From positions 1,054,001 through 1,118,000 of the forward strand of contig NZ_CP053291.1 of NCBI RefSeq assembly GCF_014926385.1: a DNA stretch of 64,000 nucleotides. Direction: 5' to 3'. Made by a program: the position numbers and the translations under genes. Numbering within the stretch: position 1 is the stretch's first letter; each line of letters opens with the position of its first letter. Below are positions 9,334 to 18,846 of this stretch, one piece after another. The stretch is from Trueperella pecoris (lineage in GTDB: Bacteria; Actinomycetota; Actinomycetes; Actinomycetales; Actinomycetaceae). The notes beneath the pieces were generated by a model that had not been told where the DNA came from, searched no databases, and worked only from the letters and a program-made list of their open reading frames with translations.

Positions 9334-9381
9334 CGCTACCGCAGCCAGCAGTCACGCCACCCCACATGGATGCTCTCGTCT

Positions 9382-9936
9382 CTAGTAGGCGATGACGGAC
9401 TCTACCGGGTAGTCATAGTGCTCGCCGAGGTACCCTCGCCCGGCGAGCTCGCTGAGCTCGAGCAGCACACACAGTCCGGCGGGCTTCGCCCCCGCCTTCT
9501 CGATGAGGTGGAAGGCGGCACCGGCAGTTCCGCCGGTCGCCAGCACGTCGTCGATCACGAGCACGCGCATGCCATCTTCAACGGTGAAGGGTTGAAGCTC
9601 CATGCGAGCCGATCCGTATTCGAGGTCATAATTAACGCCCACCACCGGCCCAGGGAGACGGCCGGCCTTGCGGATGGTCAGCATGCCGATGCCCAGTTCG
9701 TGGGCAAGCGGTGCGCCAAGGATGAAGCCGCGCGACTCCAAGCCAGCGATCGCGTCGCACTTACCGCGATAACGATCGGCAAGCATCTGGATGAGCGCGG
9801 CGAAAGCCTCGCCGTCAGCGATCAGCGGAGTGATGTCCCGGAAGAGCACTCCGCGTGCCGGGAAGTCTTCGACTTCACGAACGTGCGACTTAACAATTTC
9901 TACGGTCTCTTCAGGAAAGATGGCCTCAGTGCTCAT
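9382..9936 (-). CDS. apt: Adenine phosphoribosyltransferase
   Basis: 184 aa type I phosphoribosyltransferase that salvages adenine to AMP using PRPP, cytosolic. The PRPP-binding signature VLVIDDVLATGGT is near residue 125, with upstream AGLESRGFILGAPLA and RKAGRLPG (the flexible loop), all characteristic of Apt. The ATG overlaps the secF stop by 4 nt (ATGA), so translation is coupled. The order secD-secF-apt-rel matches M. tuberculosis. Confidence 0.96.
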   Translation of the reverse strand: MSTEAIFPEETVEIVKSHVREVEDFPARGVLFRDITPLIADGEAFAALIQMLADRYRGKCDAIAGLESRGFILGAPLAHELGIGMLTIRKAGRLPGPVVGVNYDLEYGSARMELQPFTVEDGMRVLVIDDVLATGGTAGAAFHLIEKAGAKPAGLCVLLELSELAGRGYLGEHYDYPVESVIAY

Positions 9937-11030
9937 CGCTTATTCCTCTTCTTTCGTTTGGGTTGTGCACCCTGACCGCGATGGCCACCGGACACACGTT
10001 CGGTCGTAATGCTACCCGAAGCCACGGTTTCGGGCTGATTGGTTTCAGTTGCTGGATCAGCGAGTTCGCCACGGATCTCGCGCACACGCTCGGTGTGTGC
10101 CTTGATCTTCGGATCGCGCTCAGCGAGAGCCACAGCCACCGGGGCTGCCACGAAAATCGAGGAGATGGCCGAGAGGAACATGCCGACGAACATGACCAGC
10201 GACAGGTCACGAAGCGTATCAGCGCCGAGCCACCACACGCCAATGACGAGCACGGCGAGCACCGGAAGGAGGCCCGTGATCGACGTGTTCAGCGAGCGGA
10301 TAAGGGTCTGATTGATCGCGAGGTTCGCTTCCTCGGCGTACGTCAGCTTGTGCTGGTTTTCGAGCGCGCTCGTGTTTTCACGAACCTTGTCAAAAACCAC
10401 CACCGTGTCGTACAACGAGTAGCCCATGATCGTCAGCAGGCCGATGATGGTCGCCGGCGTGACCTCCAAGCCGAGAAGCCAGTAGACGCCGAGCGTCACG
10501 ATGAAATCATGGAGCAGGGCGCCGATCGCACCAACAGCGATCGTCCAAGAGCGGAAGTAAATCATGAGCACGATCGAAATCAGCGCCATGAAGATCACCA
10601 TGGCCCGGATCGCCTGGGCCAAAATGTCCTGGCCCCACGAAGGGCCAATGAACGTTGAGGTGACTTCCTTCTCGTCGACCTGGTAGGCCTGAGCGAGGCC
10701 GGCACGAACCTGCTGCGTCTTCTGGTCATCTAGCGACTCGGTCTGGACACGCACGGCCTCCTGTCCGACGTTCGACACGCGCGGCACCGAGGTCGATACC
10801 TCAGCGACGACGTCGTATGCCGGCTTGTGATCGGAGATCGTCGTGCTGGACACCGTGAACTGCGAGCCACCGCGGAACTCGATACCGAGGTTCGGATCAC
10901 GGATGAGGAACGCGGCGAAGGAAATCAGCACGGCCGCAATCGCGATCGAGAACCACCACTTGCGACGTCCAACGATGTTGTACGACCGCTTGCCGCTGTA
11001 GAGGCTATTGCCAAAGGAGTACATCGACAT
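9933..11030 (-). CDS. secF: Protein translocase subunit SecF
   Basis: 365 aa RND-type membrane protein that works with SecD to pull secreted proteins out of the SecYEG channel. A first membrane helix (WWFSIAIAAVLISFAAFLI) is followed by the D1-type motif GIEFRGGSQF, a periplasmic region, then five helices from about residue 130 (VALLHDFIVTLGV-like signature seen as GALLHDFIVTLGVYWL, and YDTVVVFDKVRE). The C-terminal tail is Lys/Arg-rich, ending KRKKRNKR. The ATG overlaps the secD stop by one base (TAATG). Confidence 0.96.
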   Translation of the reverse strand: MSMYSFGNSLYSGKRSYNIVGRRKWWFSIAIAAVLISFAAFLIRDPNLGIEFRGGSQFTVSSTTISDHKPAYDVVAEVSTSVPRVSNVGQEAVRVQTESLDDQKTQQVRAGLAQAYQVDEKEVTSTFIGPSWGQDILAQAIRAMVIFMALISIVLMIYFRSWTIAVGAIGALLHDFIVTLGVYWLLGLEVTPATIIGLLTIMGYSLYDTVVVFDKVRENTSALENQHKLTYAEEANLAINQTLIRSLNTSITGLLPVLAVLVIGVWWLGADTLRDLSLVMFVGMFLSAISSIFVAAPVAVALAERDPKIKAHTERVREIRGELADPATETNQPETVASGSITTERVSGGHRGQGAQPKRKKRNKR

Positions 11031-12913
11031 TAGTTCTCATCTCCTTCACGCTGAGCGCGACGCTCTTCGCGACGCTGACGGGCCCGGCGCTTTGCCAGGG
11101 ACTCCCCAGTGCCTGCACCGCTTGTGCCGACACCGGCGTCCGTGAAGCGCGCGTCGGGCATTTCGTAGTCGTGGATGATGACACCGTCGTCAGTCGTCAT
11201 CGCGCTCTTCTTAACAGAGGTACGAACGGTGCGCTCGGGAATCGAACGGCCGCGGTAACGCGGGGCGGCCTCAAGCTTGGCCGAATCCATACCGGAACCG
11301 CGCTTGCCCTTGCCAAAGAATGCGGTCTTGGCGATCAGCGTCATCAGCGGGTAGGTGAACATCATGACGACAATCAAGTCCAGCACCGTGGTAATACCGA
11401 GCGTGAAAGCAAATCCACGCACCGAACCAACCGTCAAGATAAACAGCACAGCCGAGGCGACAAGGTTGACGAAGTCGGAGATCACGATCGTGCGCTTGGC
11501 GCGGTTCCATCCATGCTGGACGGCGGCCGGAATCGACCGACCGTCACGAATCTCGTCGCGGATACGCTCAAAGTACACGATGAAGGAATCCGCCGTCACG
11601 CCAATGGAGATGATGATGCCGAGCACGCCCGCCATGGACAGGCGATAGCCCATCGTCCACGACAAGAGGCTGATGATCAGGTACGACAGGCCGGTGGACA
11701 GCAGGATCGAACCAACGGCAACCACGCCCAATGCGTGGTACTGCCAAATCATGTACGCGACGATCAGCAACAGGCCGACCAATCCCGCGATGAGACCGGA
11801 CGTCAGCTGCTCAGATCCCAGGGTCGCCGAAATCTGTTCCTCGGACTGCACATTGAACTGTAGCGGCAAGGAACCGAACTTCAATTGGTTCGCCAGTGCT
11901 CCGGCCTCGTCGGCCTTAAAGTGACCGGTGATCTGTGCCTGGCCACCCGTGATCGGGTAGGACACGCGGGCGGAGGAAATGACGCGACCGTCAAGAACCG
12001 AGGCGAAGGAATTACGCGGAGCCTCAAGCTTGGACAGTCGAGTGGTCACATCACCGAAGAGCTTGGCGCCCTCGGAATCGAAGGACATGTTGACTGCCCA
12101 TCCGCCAGTCGGCACACCCTGCTGGCTCACGGCCGGCGAGGACGAGGCGTTGTCAAGATTCGATCCGTCGAGCTCGGACGGGCCAAGAATGTACTTGGTA
12201 ACCGTTGCAGGGTCACAGGAGACGACCGCACCCTTGGGGTTGTCCGTCTCTGCGGCGGGCCGGGAATCGGGAACGGCGCAGTCAAGCTTGTAGGCGTCGT
12301 AGAGGTTCTTTTCCGTGATCCACGCCGTGTCGGACGCGTCCGCCGGCGTCGACGTCGGCTCGGTCGCAAGCTGGCCGTCACCATTGATGTCGGCGAGCTT
12401 CGTGATCGCTTCGTCGAGAGCCTTCTCGTCCATGGTAGCCGGGTCAAGATCGCCGGCCTTGTCGCCGAGTGCGGAAACAACCTTGGCAGCCGTCATCGCC
12501 GACGGGTCAAGAATCGTCAGCACCGGGCGCATGCGAAGCACGGCAGACGTGCGGACGAGGTCGAGGGTTTCCTTCGACGGGTTTCCGGGAAGGGACACGA
12601 TGATGTTCGATCCTCCCTGAGCCGTAATCTCGGCTTCGGCGACGCCGGTGGCGTCCACGCGCTGGCGGATGACGTTAATCGCCTCGCGAATGTCCTGGGC
12701 GGTCACCTCGGAACCGTCGGTGGTGACCGGGGAAAGGATGATCTGTGTGCCGCCCTCGAGGTCAAGTGCGAGCGACGGCGTAAAGCGCGACTTGTCGGTC
12801 GTCATCGTCCCGGCGATGAGCGAGCCGATGAGGGCAAGAATAAGAATAAAGAGGACTGTCAATCGGCGCCATGGCTTGGGCGTCGACTCCTCTGCGTGGT
12901 GTGCTGAAGACAC
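11030..12913 (-). CDS. secD: Protein translocase subunit SecD
   Basis: 627 aa partner of SecF. The first membrane helix (LTVLFILILALIGSLIAGT, residues about 19-37) is followed by LDLEGGTQIIL, then a long extracytoplasmic domain containing a Thr/Asp-rich insertion near residue 185, and five helices from about 390 with GVTADSFIVYFERIRDEIRDG. It ends in a charged cytosolic tail (RRARQRREERR). The GTG start at 12913 has AAGGAACA upstream. It follows yajC by 33 nt in the same operon. Confidence 0.96.
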   Translation of the reverse strand: MSSAHHAEESTPKPWRRLTVLFILILALIGSLIAGTMTTDKSRFTPSLALDLEGGTQIILSPVTTDGSEVTAQDIREAINVIRQRVDATGVAEAEITAQGGSNIIVSLPGNPSKETLDLVRTSAVLRMRPVLTILDPSAMTAAKVVSALGDKAGDLDPATMDEKALDEAITKLADINGDGQLATEPTSTPADASDTAWITEKNLYDAYKLDCAVPDSRPAAETDNPKGAVVSCDPATVTKYILGPSELDGSNLDNASSSPAVSQQGVPTGGWAVNMSFDSEGAKLFGDVTTRLSKLEAPRNSFASVLDGRVISSARVSYPITGGQAQITGHFKADEAGALANQLKFGSLPLQFNVQSEEQISATLGSEQLTSGLIAGLVGLLLIVAYMIWQYHALGVVAVGSILLSTGLSYLIISLLSWTMGYRLSMAGVLGIIISIGVTADSFIVYFERIRDEIRDGRSIPAAVQHGWNRAKRTIVISDFVNLVASAVLFILTVGSVRGFAFTLGITTVLDLIVVMMFTYPLMTLIAKTAFFGKGKRGSGMDSAKLEAAPRYRGRSIPERTVRTSVKKSAMTTDDGVIIHDYEMPDARFTDAGVGTSGAGTGESLAKRRARQRREERRAQREGDEN

Positions 12914-12946
12914 GGCTGTTCCTTAGGGTCGCATACGCGACGTCAG

Positions 12947-13336
12947 TTACTTATCGGTTGGCTTTTCGTCGTCGAAGGGCGACGGATCAGTGACATGCTC
13001 ACCAGCGTCAGAAGGCTCGGATTCGGCCTTGGCAACGAACTCTTCAACGTCGCCCGTATCCTCGTCGGTGTGTCCCAGCGGGATATCCATTTGGGCAACG
13101 ATCGCCGTGCGCATCCACACGGTTTCGTCACCTGACGGCGACTCGAGCGTGACCGCGTCACCGTCGATGTCAACGATGCGTCCGAAGAAGCCTGCCTGCG
13201 TCACAACATTGTTCCCGACGACGAGGGCCTCCTCACGCTTGGCGGCTTGAGCCTTCTGGGCCTTCTTCGCGCCACGGCTCATCAGCCAAAATAGGCCGAT
13301 CATCGCGACGGTTAGAATGATCAACTCAGGGGGCAT
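12947..13336 (-). CDS. yajC: Preprotein translocase accessory subunit YajC
   Basis: 129 aa from the ATG at 13336 (MPPELIILTVAMIGLFW), chosen because GGAGA lies 6-7 nt upstream; longer starts at 13351 and 13381 are in frame but lack a site. One N-terminal membrane helix precedes the YajC core (RGAKKAQKAQ ... VGNNVVTQAGFFGRIVDIDGDAVTLES). An acidic C-terminal tail ends the protein. It is a component of the SecDF-YajC holo-translocon complex and lies directly before secD. Confidence 0.93.
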   Translation of the reverse strand: MPPELIILTVAMIGLFWLMSRGAKKAQKAQAAKREEALVVGNNVVTQAGFFGRIVDIDGDAVTLESPSGDETVWMRTAIVAQMDIPLGHTDEDTGDVEEFVAKAESEPSDAGEHVTDPSPFDDEKPTDK

Positions 13337-13443
13337 GAGATCTCCAATCATGCGAAGCACCGGTTGCTTCGCCACAACCAAATAAGTCTACTCATTTTTC
13401 GATTGCTACCGCATATTTCACCCCGTGGATCGAGTCACGAAAG

Positions 13444-14454
13444 TCACGAAAATAGCGTCTCTTCCGGCGCCGCAAGCCCGAGGTGCCGGAAGGCAAGTTC
13501 GGTGGCCTGCCGCCCGCGCGGTGTGCGGATCATGAACCCCTGCCGGACCAGGTACGGTTCGGCTACCGTCTCCACCGTTTCAGGCTCTTCACCCACAGAA
13601 ACCGCTAGCGTGGACAGGCCGACGGGCTGGCCCCTAAATCGGATACACAGCACGTCAAGGACCGCCCGATCCAGGCGGTCGAGGCCCTTCTTATCGACCT
13701 CGAACACTTCGAGTGCCGATTGCGCGGCGTGCAGGTCAAGAACACCCGTTCCGCGCACCTGCGCCCAGTCTTGCACGCGGCGAAGGAGTCGGTTAGCGAT
13801 ACGCGGGGTGCCTCGTGACCGGGAGGCAATCTCGTGGGCCGCGTCCTGGGTGAGCTCGACGGCGAGCTTGCGTGCGTTGCGTTCGACGATCGAGGCAAGC
13901 TCACCAACGGTGTAGTAATCGAGATGCGCGGTGAACCCGAAACGATCTCGGAGCGGGGCAGGCAGGAGGCCCGCCCGCGTCGTCGCCCCAACAACCGTGA
14001 ACGGCGGCAACGGCAACGGGATCGAAGTCGCCCCCGGCCCCTTGCCCACCATCACATCCACACGGAAGTCTTCCATCGCGAGGTAGAGCATTTCTTCCGC
14101 GGTCCGCGCCAGACGATGGATTTCGTCGATAAATAGGACATCGCCCTCCTGCAACGAGGACAAGACTGCGGCGAGGTCCCCGGCATGTTGGATCGCCGGA
14201 CCCGAGGTGAGCCGCAACGAGCCGTTGACCTCCGCCGCGATAATCATCGCCAGCGTCGTTTTGCCCAGGCCGGGCGGCCCTGCCAGGAGCACGTGATCGG
14301 CTGGCTTTTCGCGTTGCACCGCCGCCGCCAGGACGAGGGAAAGCTGGTTTCTCACCACCTCTTGGCCAACGAACTCGTCGAGAACCTTCGGCCGCAGAGC
14401 GGCCTCTTGTGCACGTTCGACGTCGTTCGCATCCGGATCCGTGTATTCGCCCAT
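13444..14454 (-). CDS. ruvB: Holliday junction DNA helicase RuvB
   Basis: 336 aa AAA+ motor of the RuvABC resolvasome. Walker A is [11 protein letters not shown], Walker B is [10 protein letters not shown], sensor 1 lies in [11 protein letters not shown], the arginine-finger region is PLRDRFGF, and a C-terminal winged helix ends with [14 protein letters not shown]. The ATG at 14454 is chosen over the GTG at 14460 because GGAGG precedes the ATG by 5 nt. It starts 2 nt after the ruvA stop. Confidence 0.97.
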   Translation of the reverse strand: MGEYTDPDANDVERAQEAALRPKVLDEFVGQEVVRNQLSLVLAAAVQREKPADHVLLAGPPGLGKTTLAMIIAAEVNGSLRLTSGPAIQHAGDLAAVLSSLQEGDVLFIDEIHRLARTAEEMLYLAMEDFRVDVMVGKGPGATSIPLPLPPFTVVGATTRAGLLPAPLRDRFGFTAHLDYYTVGELASIVERNARKLAVELTQDAAHEIASRSRGTPRIANRLLRRVQDWAQVRGTGVLDLHAAQSALEVFEVDKKGLDRLDRAVLDVLCIRFRGQPVGLSTLAVSVGEEPETVETVAEPYLVRQGFMIRTPRGRQATELAFRHLGLAAPEETLFS

Positions 14455-14456
14455 GA

Positions 14457-15044
14457 TCACCTCCGATTACCCAGGACTTGCAGCGAAGACCGCAGCAACT
14501 GCGTCACAGTGCCTTCCGGCAGGAGCTTACGTGCCTCGGCGAGGGCGCCCGCCGCGTCGCGTTCCTTCCAGCCCATGCCCACGAGAGCCTCAATGACGTC
14601 TGCCTCGGACGTGTCCGCCGCGGTGACTTGCGCGCCCGCCGCGGGGCCAAGCTTGCCGCTAAGCTCAAGCACCATTCGCTGCGCCGACTTCTTACCCACG
14701 CCGGGTACTCGCACGAGCGCCGCCTCATCCTTGGAAGAGATGGCGCGCCGCAGATCATCGGGAGGCAACGTAGCAAGGATCGTCAGCGCTGATCGCGGCC
14801 CGATTCCTGAGACGGAACGGAGGAGCTCGAAGGTCGCACGCGAATCGTCGTCGTGGAAGCCAAACAGCGCGCTCTCCCCCTCGCGCGAGGTAACCATCGC
14901 GATATAGACGAAGGCCTCCTCACCCGGGCGCAATCCTGCCAAGGTATCGGGAGCGGCGGAAAAAAGATACCCCACGCCCCCGGCTTCGATCACTGCTTCC
15001 GTAGCCGAAACGCGCACAACCGGACCGCGCAACGATGCGATCAT
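14457..15044 (-). CDS. ruvA: Holliday junction DNA helicase subunit RuvA
   Basis: 195 aa. RuvA binds four-way junctions as a tetramer and loads RuvB. The true N-terminus is [10 protein letters not shown] (ATG 15044) with GGGAGG 5 nt upstream; the open frame before it is not coding. Domain I is an OB-fold, domain II is a double helix-hairpin-helix ([14 protein letters not shown] and [16 protein letters not shown]), and the C-terminal domain III ([13 protein letters not shown]) contacts RuvB. It sits between ruvC and ruvB in one unit. Confidence 0.96.
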   Translation of the reverse strand: MIASLRGPVVRVSATEAVIEAGGVGYLFSAAPDTLAGLRPGEEAFVYIAMVTSREGESALFGFHDDDSRATFELLRSVSGIGPRSALTILATLPPDDLRRAISSKDEAALVRVPGVGKKSAQRMVLELSGKLGPAAGAQVTAADTSEADVIEALVGMGWKERDAAGALAEARKLLPEGTVTQLLRSSLQVLGNRR

Positions 15045-15127
15045 GAGACCTCCCATTCGAACATATGTTTGATTGTAGCCTCTCGCCCGTGAGCGTGTCG
15101 AAGGCACGCGCTCCCACCGGCTCGCCG

Positions 15128-15751
15128 CTAGCCCTTGGGTTCCACTGCTCCGTGACGGCGCGAAAACCGCTCGGCCTTCGCCCACAGTTTCTGGGCCGGC
15201 GTGAGGTCGTTGCCCTCCGCACGTGGGAGCATGCCCGCTCCGCCATGCTGGGATCGATCAACAGACTCCATGTGCTCAGCTCCCCCACGCCACGCGTGGC
15301 AGATGGCGATGGCGAGAGCGTCGGCCGCATCTTTCGGGCGCGGTGGAGCGTCGAGATTGAGGACACGCTGAACCATCAGCTGCACCTGCGCCTTCTCCGC
15401 CCGCCCGTTTCCGGTCACGGCCGCCTTGACCTCCGACGGCGTGTGCATGCCCAGCGGCAAGCTCGCCTTCGCCGCCGCCAGCATCACGATGCCCGCAACC
15501 TGGGCCGTGCCAGTAACCGACCGCACGTTCTCCTGCGCGAACACCCGCTCGACGGCAACCACGTCCGGCCGGTAGAGCAAAATCGCCTCTTCGATCGCGT
15601 TCGAGATAAGAAGAAGACGCTGATGGGGAGCCATCTCGGGTTTTGTGCGGGCGACGTCGACGCTGACCATCGACACTCGTCGGCCGCCAAGCGCGTCAAT
15701 GACCCCGATACCACAGCGCGTCATACCGGGGTCAACGCCCAAGACCCGCAT
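15128..15751 (-). CDS. ruvC: Holliday junction endonuclease RuvC
   Basis: 207 aa RNase H-fold resolvase. It begins [17 protein letters not shown], carrying the first catalytic Asp; a catalytic Glu is in VAVERVFAQ, and [12 protein letters not shown] gives the final acidic residues. The C-terminal extension beyond about residue 165 ([13 protein letters not shown]...) is longer than in E. coli and not conserved-looking. The ATG directly abuts the yebC stop with no gap. An 83-nt gap separates it from ruvA. Confidence 0.96.
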   Translation of the reverse strand: MRVLGVDPGMTRCGIGVIDALGGRRVSMVSVDVARTKPEMAPHQRLLLISNAIEEAILLYRPDVVAVERVFAQENVRSVTGTAQVAGIVMLAAAKASLPLGMHTPSEVKAAVTGNGRAEKAQVQLMVQRVLNLDAPPRPKDAADALAIAICHAWRGGAEHMESVDRSQHGGAGMLPRAEGNDLTPAQKLWAKAERFSRRHGAVEPKG

Positions 15752-16513
15752 TTAGTTGCCCTCAGCCTCCAGCTGGGCGGCAACCTCGGCGGAGATATCC
15801 ACGTTCGAATACACCGCCTGGATGTCATCGACGTCATCGATCGCGTCGATCAGCTTCATGACCTTACGTGCGGTGTCCACGTCAACGGCGACCTTCATCG
15901 AGGGGACGAACTGCACTTCGGCTGAGTTGTAGTCAACCCCGGCCGCCTGGAGGGCCTTACGCACCTCGACGACGTCGTTGGGCTCGGAGAGAATCTCGAA
16001 GATGTCGCCCTCGTTGGAAATCTCCTCGGCACCCGCGTCAAGGACGGCCATGAGAAGCTCATCTTCATCGTTGCCCTCGGTCGGAACCTCAACGACGCCC
16101 TTGCGGGAGAACATGTAGGCAACCGAGCCAGGATCGGCCAACGTGCCGCCGTTGCGGGTCAATGCCACGCGCACGTCGGACGCCGCGCGGTTGCGGTTGT
16201 CCGTCAGACACTCGAGAAGGAGCGCGACGCCGCCCGGGCCGTAGCCTTCGTAGGTGATCGATTCGTAGTTGACCGACTCCCCGCCTTCGCCGGAGCCGCG
16301 CTTGACCGCGCGCGTGATGTTATCGGAGGGAACGGAATTCTTCTTTGCCTTCTGGATGGCGTCGAAAAGGGTTGGATTTCCGTCAGGATCGCCGCCGCCG
16401 GTACGTGCTGCCACCTCGATGTTCTTGATGAGGCGTGCGAAGAGCTTGCCACGCTTGGCATCGATAGCAGCCTTCTTATGCTTGGTGGTTGCCCACTTAG
16501 AATGTCCTGACAC
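15752..16513 (-). CDS. yebC: YebC/TACO1-family protein
   Basis: 253 aa. The GTG start at 16513 has GGAAAGGAAG upstream. The N-terminus [23 protein letters not shown], the middle [12 protein letters not shown] ... [23 protein letters not shown] (abridged) and an acidic C-terminus are hallmarks of the family. Family members have been described as transcriptional regulators and, more recently, as translation factors helping ribosomes through proline stretches. Position before ruvC is the standard bacterial arrangement. Confidence 0.95.
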   Translation of the reverse strand: MSGHSKWATTKHKKAAIDAKRGKLFARLIKNIEVAARTGGGDPDGNPTLFDAIQKAKKNSVPSDNITRAVKRGSGEGGESVNYESITYEGYGPGGVALLLECLTDNRNRAASDVRVALTRNGGTLADPGSVAYMFSRKGVVEVPTEGNDEDELLMAVLDAGAEEISNEGDIFEILSEPNDVVEVRKALQAAGVDYNSAEVQFVPSMKVAVDVDTARKVMKLIDAIDDVDDIQAVYSNVDISAEVAAQLEAEGN

Positions 16514-16563
16514 GTATCTTCCTTTCCGTTAAGTACAGCGGGTATTCTACCCTGCCGGACGTA

Positions 16564-17115
16564 CTATTCCTCAATAGCGCGAATAAGTTCGCCATTCCAG
16601 CCGTGGCGCCAGCCACGAGCCATGTCGACGAGCCCCACCGGGAAGACCAACTCCCCGTCATTTTCGACGGCGGCGAGTTCGTCCAGATCCCACCAGCGCA
16701 TGTCGTCAAGCACTTCCTTTTCAAGCTCCGTTAGCTGTGCTCCTGCACGCGCGTCAATCAATGCCTCTTCGTCCTCATTGACGTGGAGGATGAAAAACAA
16801 CTCATCCTGCTTGCGTGTTTGACGATAGAAGTAGAACGTCGAACGACGATCGAGCACGGGCCCGACCATACGGCTCGGGTCCACCTGGAGTCCCGTCTCC
16901 TCCGCCAGCTCGCGCGCGGCACCCTGCGCCGGGCTCTCCCCTGCTTCCAGGCCCCCGCCTGGCGTGAACCACCAACGATAGTCGGGCTTGTCGGCGTCGT
17001 GACCGAGGATGAGCAGAAGCTGTCCGCGAGAGTTGAATACCGCGCACCGGCCCGCCGCGCGATGTGGGTAGCCGTCGGCGTCGAGGGGCCATTCGTGTTC
17101 TGGAAATACGCTCAT
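16564..17115 (-). CDS. Nudix hydrolase
   Basis: 183 aa. A complete Nudix box lies at about residues 54-76 (GGLEAGES ... ARELAEETGL), the Mg-binding pyrophosphohydrolase signature. It is preceded by RAAGRCAVFNSRGQLLLILGHD and followed by helical sequence with Glu-rich patches. The substrate, a nucleoside diphosphate linked to some moiety, cannot be read. The ATG overlaps the PrsW-family stop (ATGA). In M. tuberculosis a Nudix protein also lies directly after pimA. Confidence 0.9.
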   Translation of the reverse strand: MSVFPEHEWPLDADGYPHRAAGRCAVFNSRGQLLLILGHDADKPDYRWWFTPGGGLEAGESPAQGAARELAEETGLQVDPSRMVGPVLDRRSTFYFYRQTRKQDELFFILHVNEDEEALIDARAGAQLTELEKEVLDDMRWWDLDELAAVENDGELVFPVGLVDMARGWRHGWNGELIRAIEE

Positions 17116-18257
17116 GTGTGGGCAATTCCTTTGCGGACGTGTTCGATGTAGCTCAGGCGCTGGTTTGCCGCCGCATAGTAATCGGGCGTTCCTACCTGCC
17201 CGATCCGCTCGTAGCGGGCCCGGTCGTGAGCAAGGTAGATGAGTTCCATCTGGAGGCTGTTCATGGCGCGTCGCCCGGACCCGGCAGGCGCACCGTGGCT
17301 ACGCGTGACCCGTTCGGCCCAGTTCATGGCGTTTTGGCGCTCGCGCATCGACAACACCATGTTCGCTTCGGCCGCTGAGATCCATCCGGTATTGACATAC
17401 GGCGTCAGGCCGGCGATAACGGTTTGCCGTTCGTCGCGCCGCGCATAGATAACCATGGCGATGACGAGGATAGCCACGGGCACGTTGCTCACGAACTGGT
17501 AGGTGCGGTAACTCATCCAATAGATGCCATCGTTATTGATGAAATGGAAGAAGGCCGCCCCCACCCAGGCGGGTATCATCCACGCGAACACGGCAGCGCG
17601 CCGGGTGTAGATCGCGAATCCGAGAAAAAAGCCGAAGAGGGCCGTATAGGCGTCGTGGCTAAATGGCCCGTCAAGGAAGCGAAGGTGGAAAACCTCGCCG
17701 ATCGTGTCGGCGTAGCGGGCAAAGTACAACACGTTTTCCGTAAACGCGAAGCCCGCGCCAATCAGCGCTCCGTACACGATGCCGTCAACGGGCCCGTTGA
17801 AGTGCCGGCGGAAGAGGAAGAAAATGGCCACGATCCCCAGCCCCTTGAGGAATTCCTCGATCAGGGGCGCGCCTACCGACGCCGTCATGCGGGCAATCTC
17901 ATTCTGGCTCGCCGACATTCCTAAAACAGAGGGGGCCACCTCCGCCTCGAACCAATTGTTGGCCGCGAGAGCGAGTGCGACCGCCACGCCCGCGCCCCAG
18001 ACGAAGGCAACGATGTAGAGTTGCAGCGGCTCGGGCTCGAAGCGATCTACCCACACCACGAACAAAATCGTCAGCCCGAGTGGAATGGTTGCCAAGAAAA
18101 GTGCTGAGAAGAATCCGTGCGAGCCCGCCTGAAGTAGACGCGGTAGCACATGGAGGAAGGCCATCACGCCCACGACCGTGATCGCAGTGGCGAAGAAGTA
18201 ATAGCCCGATCCGTAACGTGGCGCCTGTCGCCAGCGCGCGGGAAGCTGCTCAGTCAC
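17112..18257 (-). CDS. PrsW-family intramembrane metalloprotease
   Basis: 381 aa from the GTG at 18257, preferred to the ATG at 18272 because GGAGG ends 4 nt before it. Multi-pass membrane protein with about eight helices. PrsW motifs are visible in order: EEFLKG (EExxK type), AFTENVLYF, HDAYTALFGFFLG and FFHFINN, which supply the Glu and His residues proposed for the metal site. PrsW of Bacillus cleaves anti-sigma factor RsiW, but no such target is encoded here, so the substrate is unknown. It overlaps the LemA-like gene by 8 nt and Nudix by 4 nt. Confidence 0.85.
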   Translation of the reverse strand: MTEQLPARWRQAPRYGSGYYFFATAITVVGVMAFLHVLPRLLQAGSHGFFSALFLATIPLGLTILFVVWVDRFEPEPLQLYIVAFVWGAGVAVALALAANNWFEAEVAPSVLGMSASQNEIARMTASVGAPLIEEFLKGLGIVAIFFLFRRHFNGPVDGIVYGALIGAGFAFTENVLYFARYADTIGEVFHLRFLDGPFSHDAYTALFGFFLGFAIYTRRAAVFAWMIPAWVGAAFFHFINNDGIYWMSYRTYQFVSNVPVAILVIAMVIYARRDERQTVIAGLTPYVNTGWISAAEANMVLSMRERQNAMNWAERVTRSHGAPAGSGRRAMNSLQMELIYLAHDRARYERIGQVGTPDYYAAANQRLSYIEHVRKGIAHT

Positions 18258-18846
18258 GATCCCTCCGGTCATCGAGATTGACCGTCTTGGGTTCGGGGGC
18301 GTTTCCGGCCAAGTGCAACAAGCGGACCAGGCGGTTCTTGCGTACGCGGCGCGCCTGCGAGACGTGATTATTGTGGAAGCGCCGGGTCATTTGCACGTAA
18401 ACTCGTGCCCTTTCGAGGGCGGCGAGCTCGGGGCTTTGCACGTCGGGCGCAAGCTGGTCAACCGAGTGACGCATAGCCCGGCTCAGTTCGGATTCGATCG
18501 TCAGGCGATCTGGCGATTCCTCCGCCCTGGCGGGAAGCGCGCGCCCGTCGTCGTCTTCCACGCTGATAGCATCAAGCCCGTCCGCGACGATGGGAAACAC
18601 CGAGACTTCGACCGCCTCGGTGGCCATGTCTGCGAGGAGGATTGAACTTGCCACATCGAGGTCACCCGAGCGCGCTACGCGCAGCGCCGCCTGATGGCGA
18701 TCCGTCAGCGCCCTTTCGAGGGCAAGGCGCGACTTCATGACGTTCTTGTGAATGCGATCGAGTGAGCGCGCCATGAGCGTGGCCGCCATGCCTATAACAA
18801 CAACGATGACGCCGAGCACGATGAGGAGAACTTGCCACCAGGTCAC
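18250..18846 (-). CDS. LemA-like membrane-anchored protein
   Basis: 198 aa. An N-terminal membrane helix (VLLIVLGVIVVVIGMAATLM) is followed by helical sequence reminiscent of the LemA family: ALERALTDRHQAAL, SELSRAMRHSVD and a terminal RARVYVQMTRRFHNNHV segment. LemA proteins have this anchor-plus-helical-bundle layout; their role is unclear. The GTG start overlaps the pimA stop (GTGA). Co-translation with pimA and a membrane protease suggests a cell-envelope job, which is inference. Confidence 0.7.
   Translation of the reverse strand: MTWWQVLLIVLGVIVVVIGMAATLMARSLDRIHKNVMKSRLALERALTDRHQAALRVARSGDLDVASSILLADMATEAVEVSVFPIVADGLDAISVEDDDGRALPARAEESPDRLTIESELSRAMRHSVDQLAPDVQSPELAALERARVYVQMTRRFHNNHVSQARRVRKNRLVRLLHLAGNAPEPKTVNLDDRRDRD

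Noticed and set aside
17112-18257. PrsW together with Nudix as a possible defence module
   Set aside because: The genes are embedded in a conserved housekeeping operon with pimA; no effector or variable partner is present.
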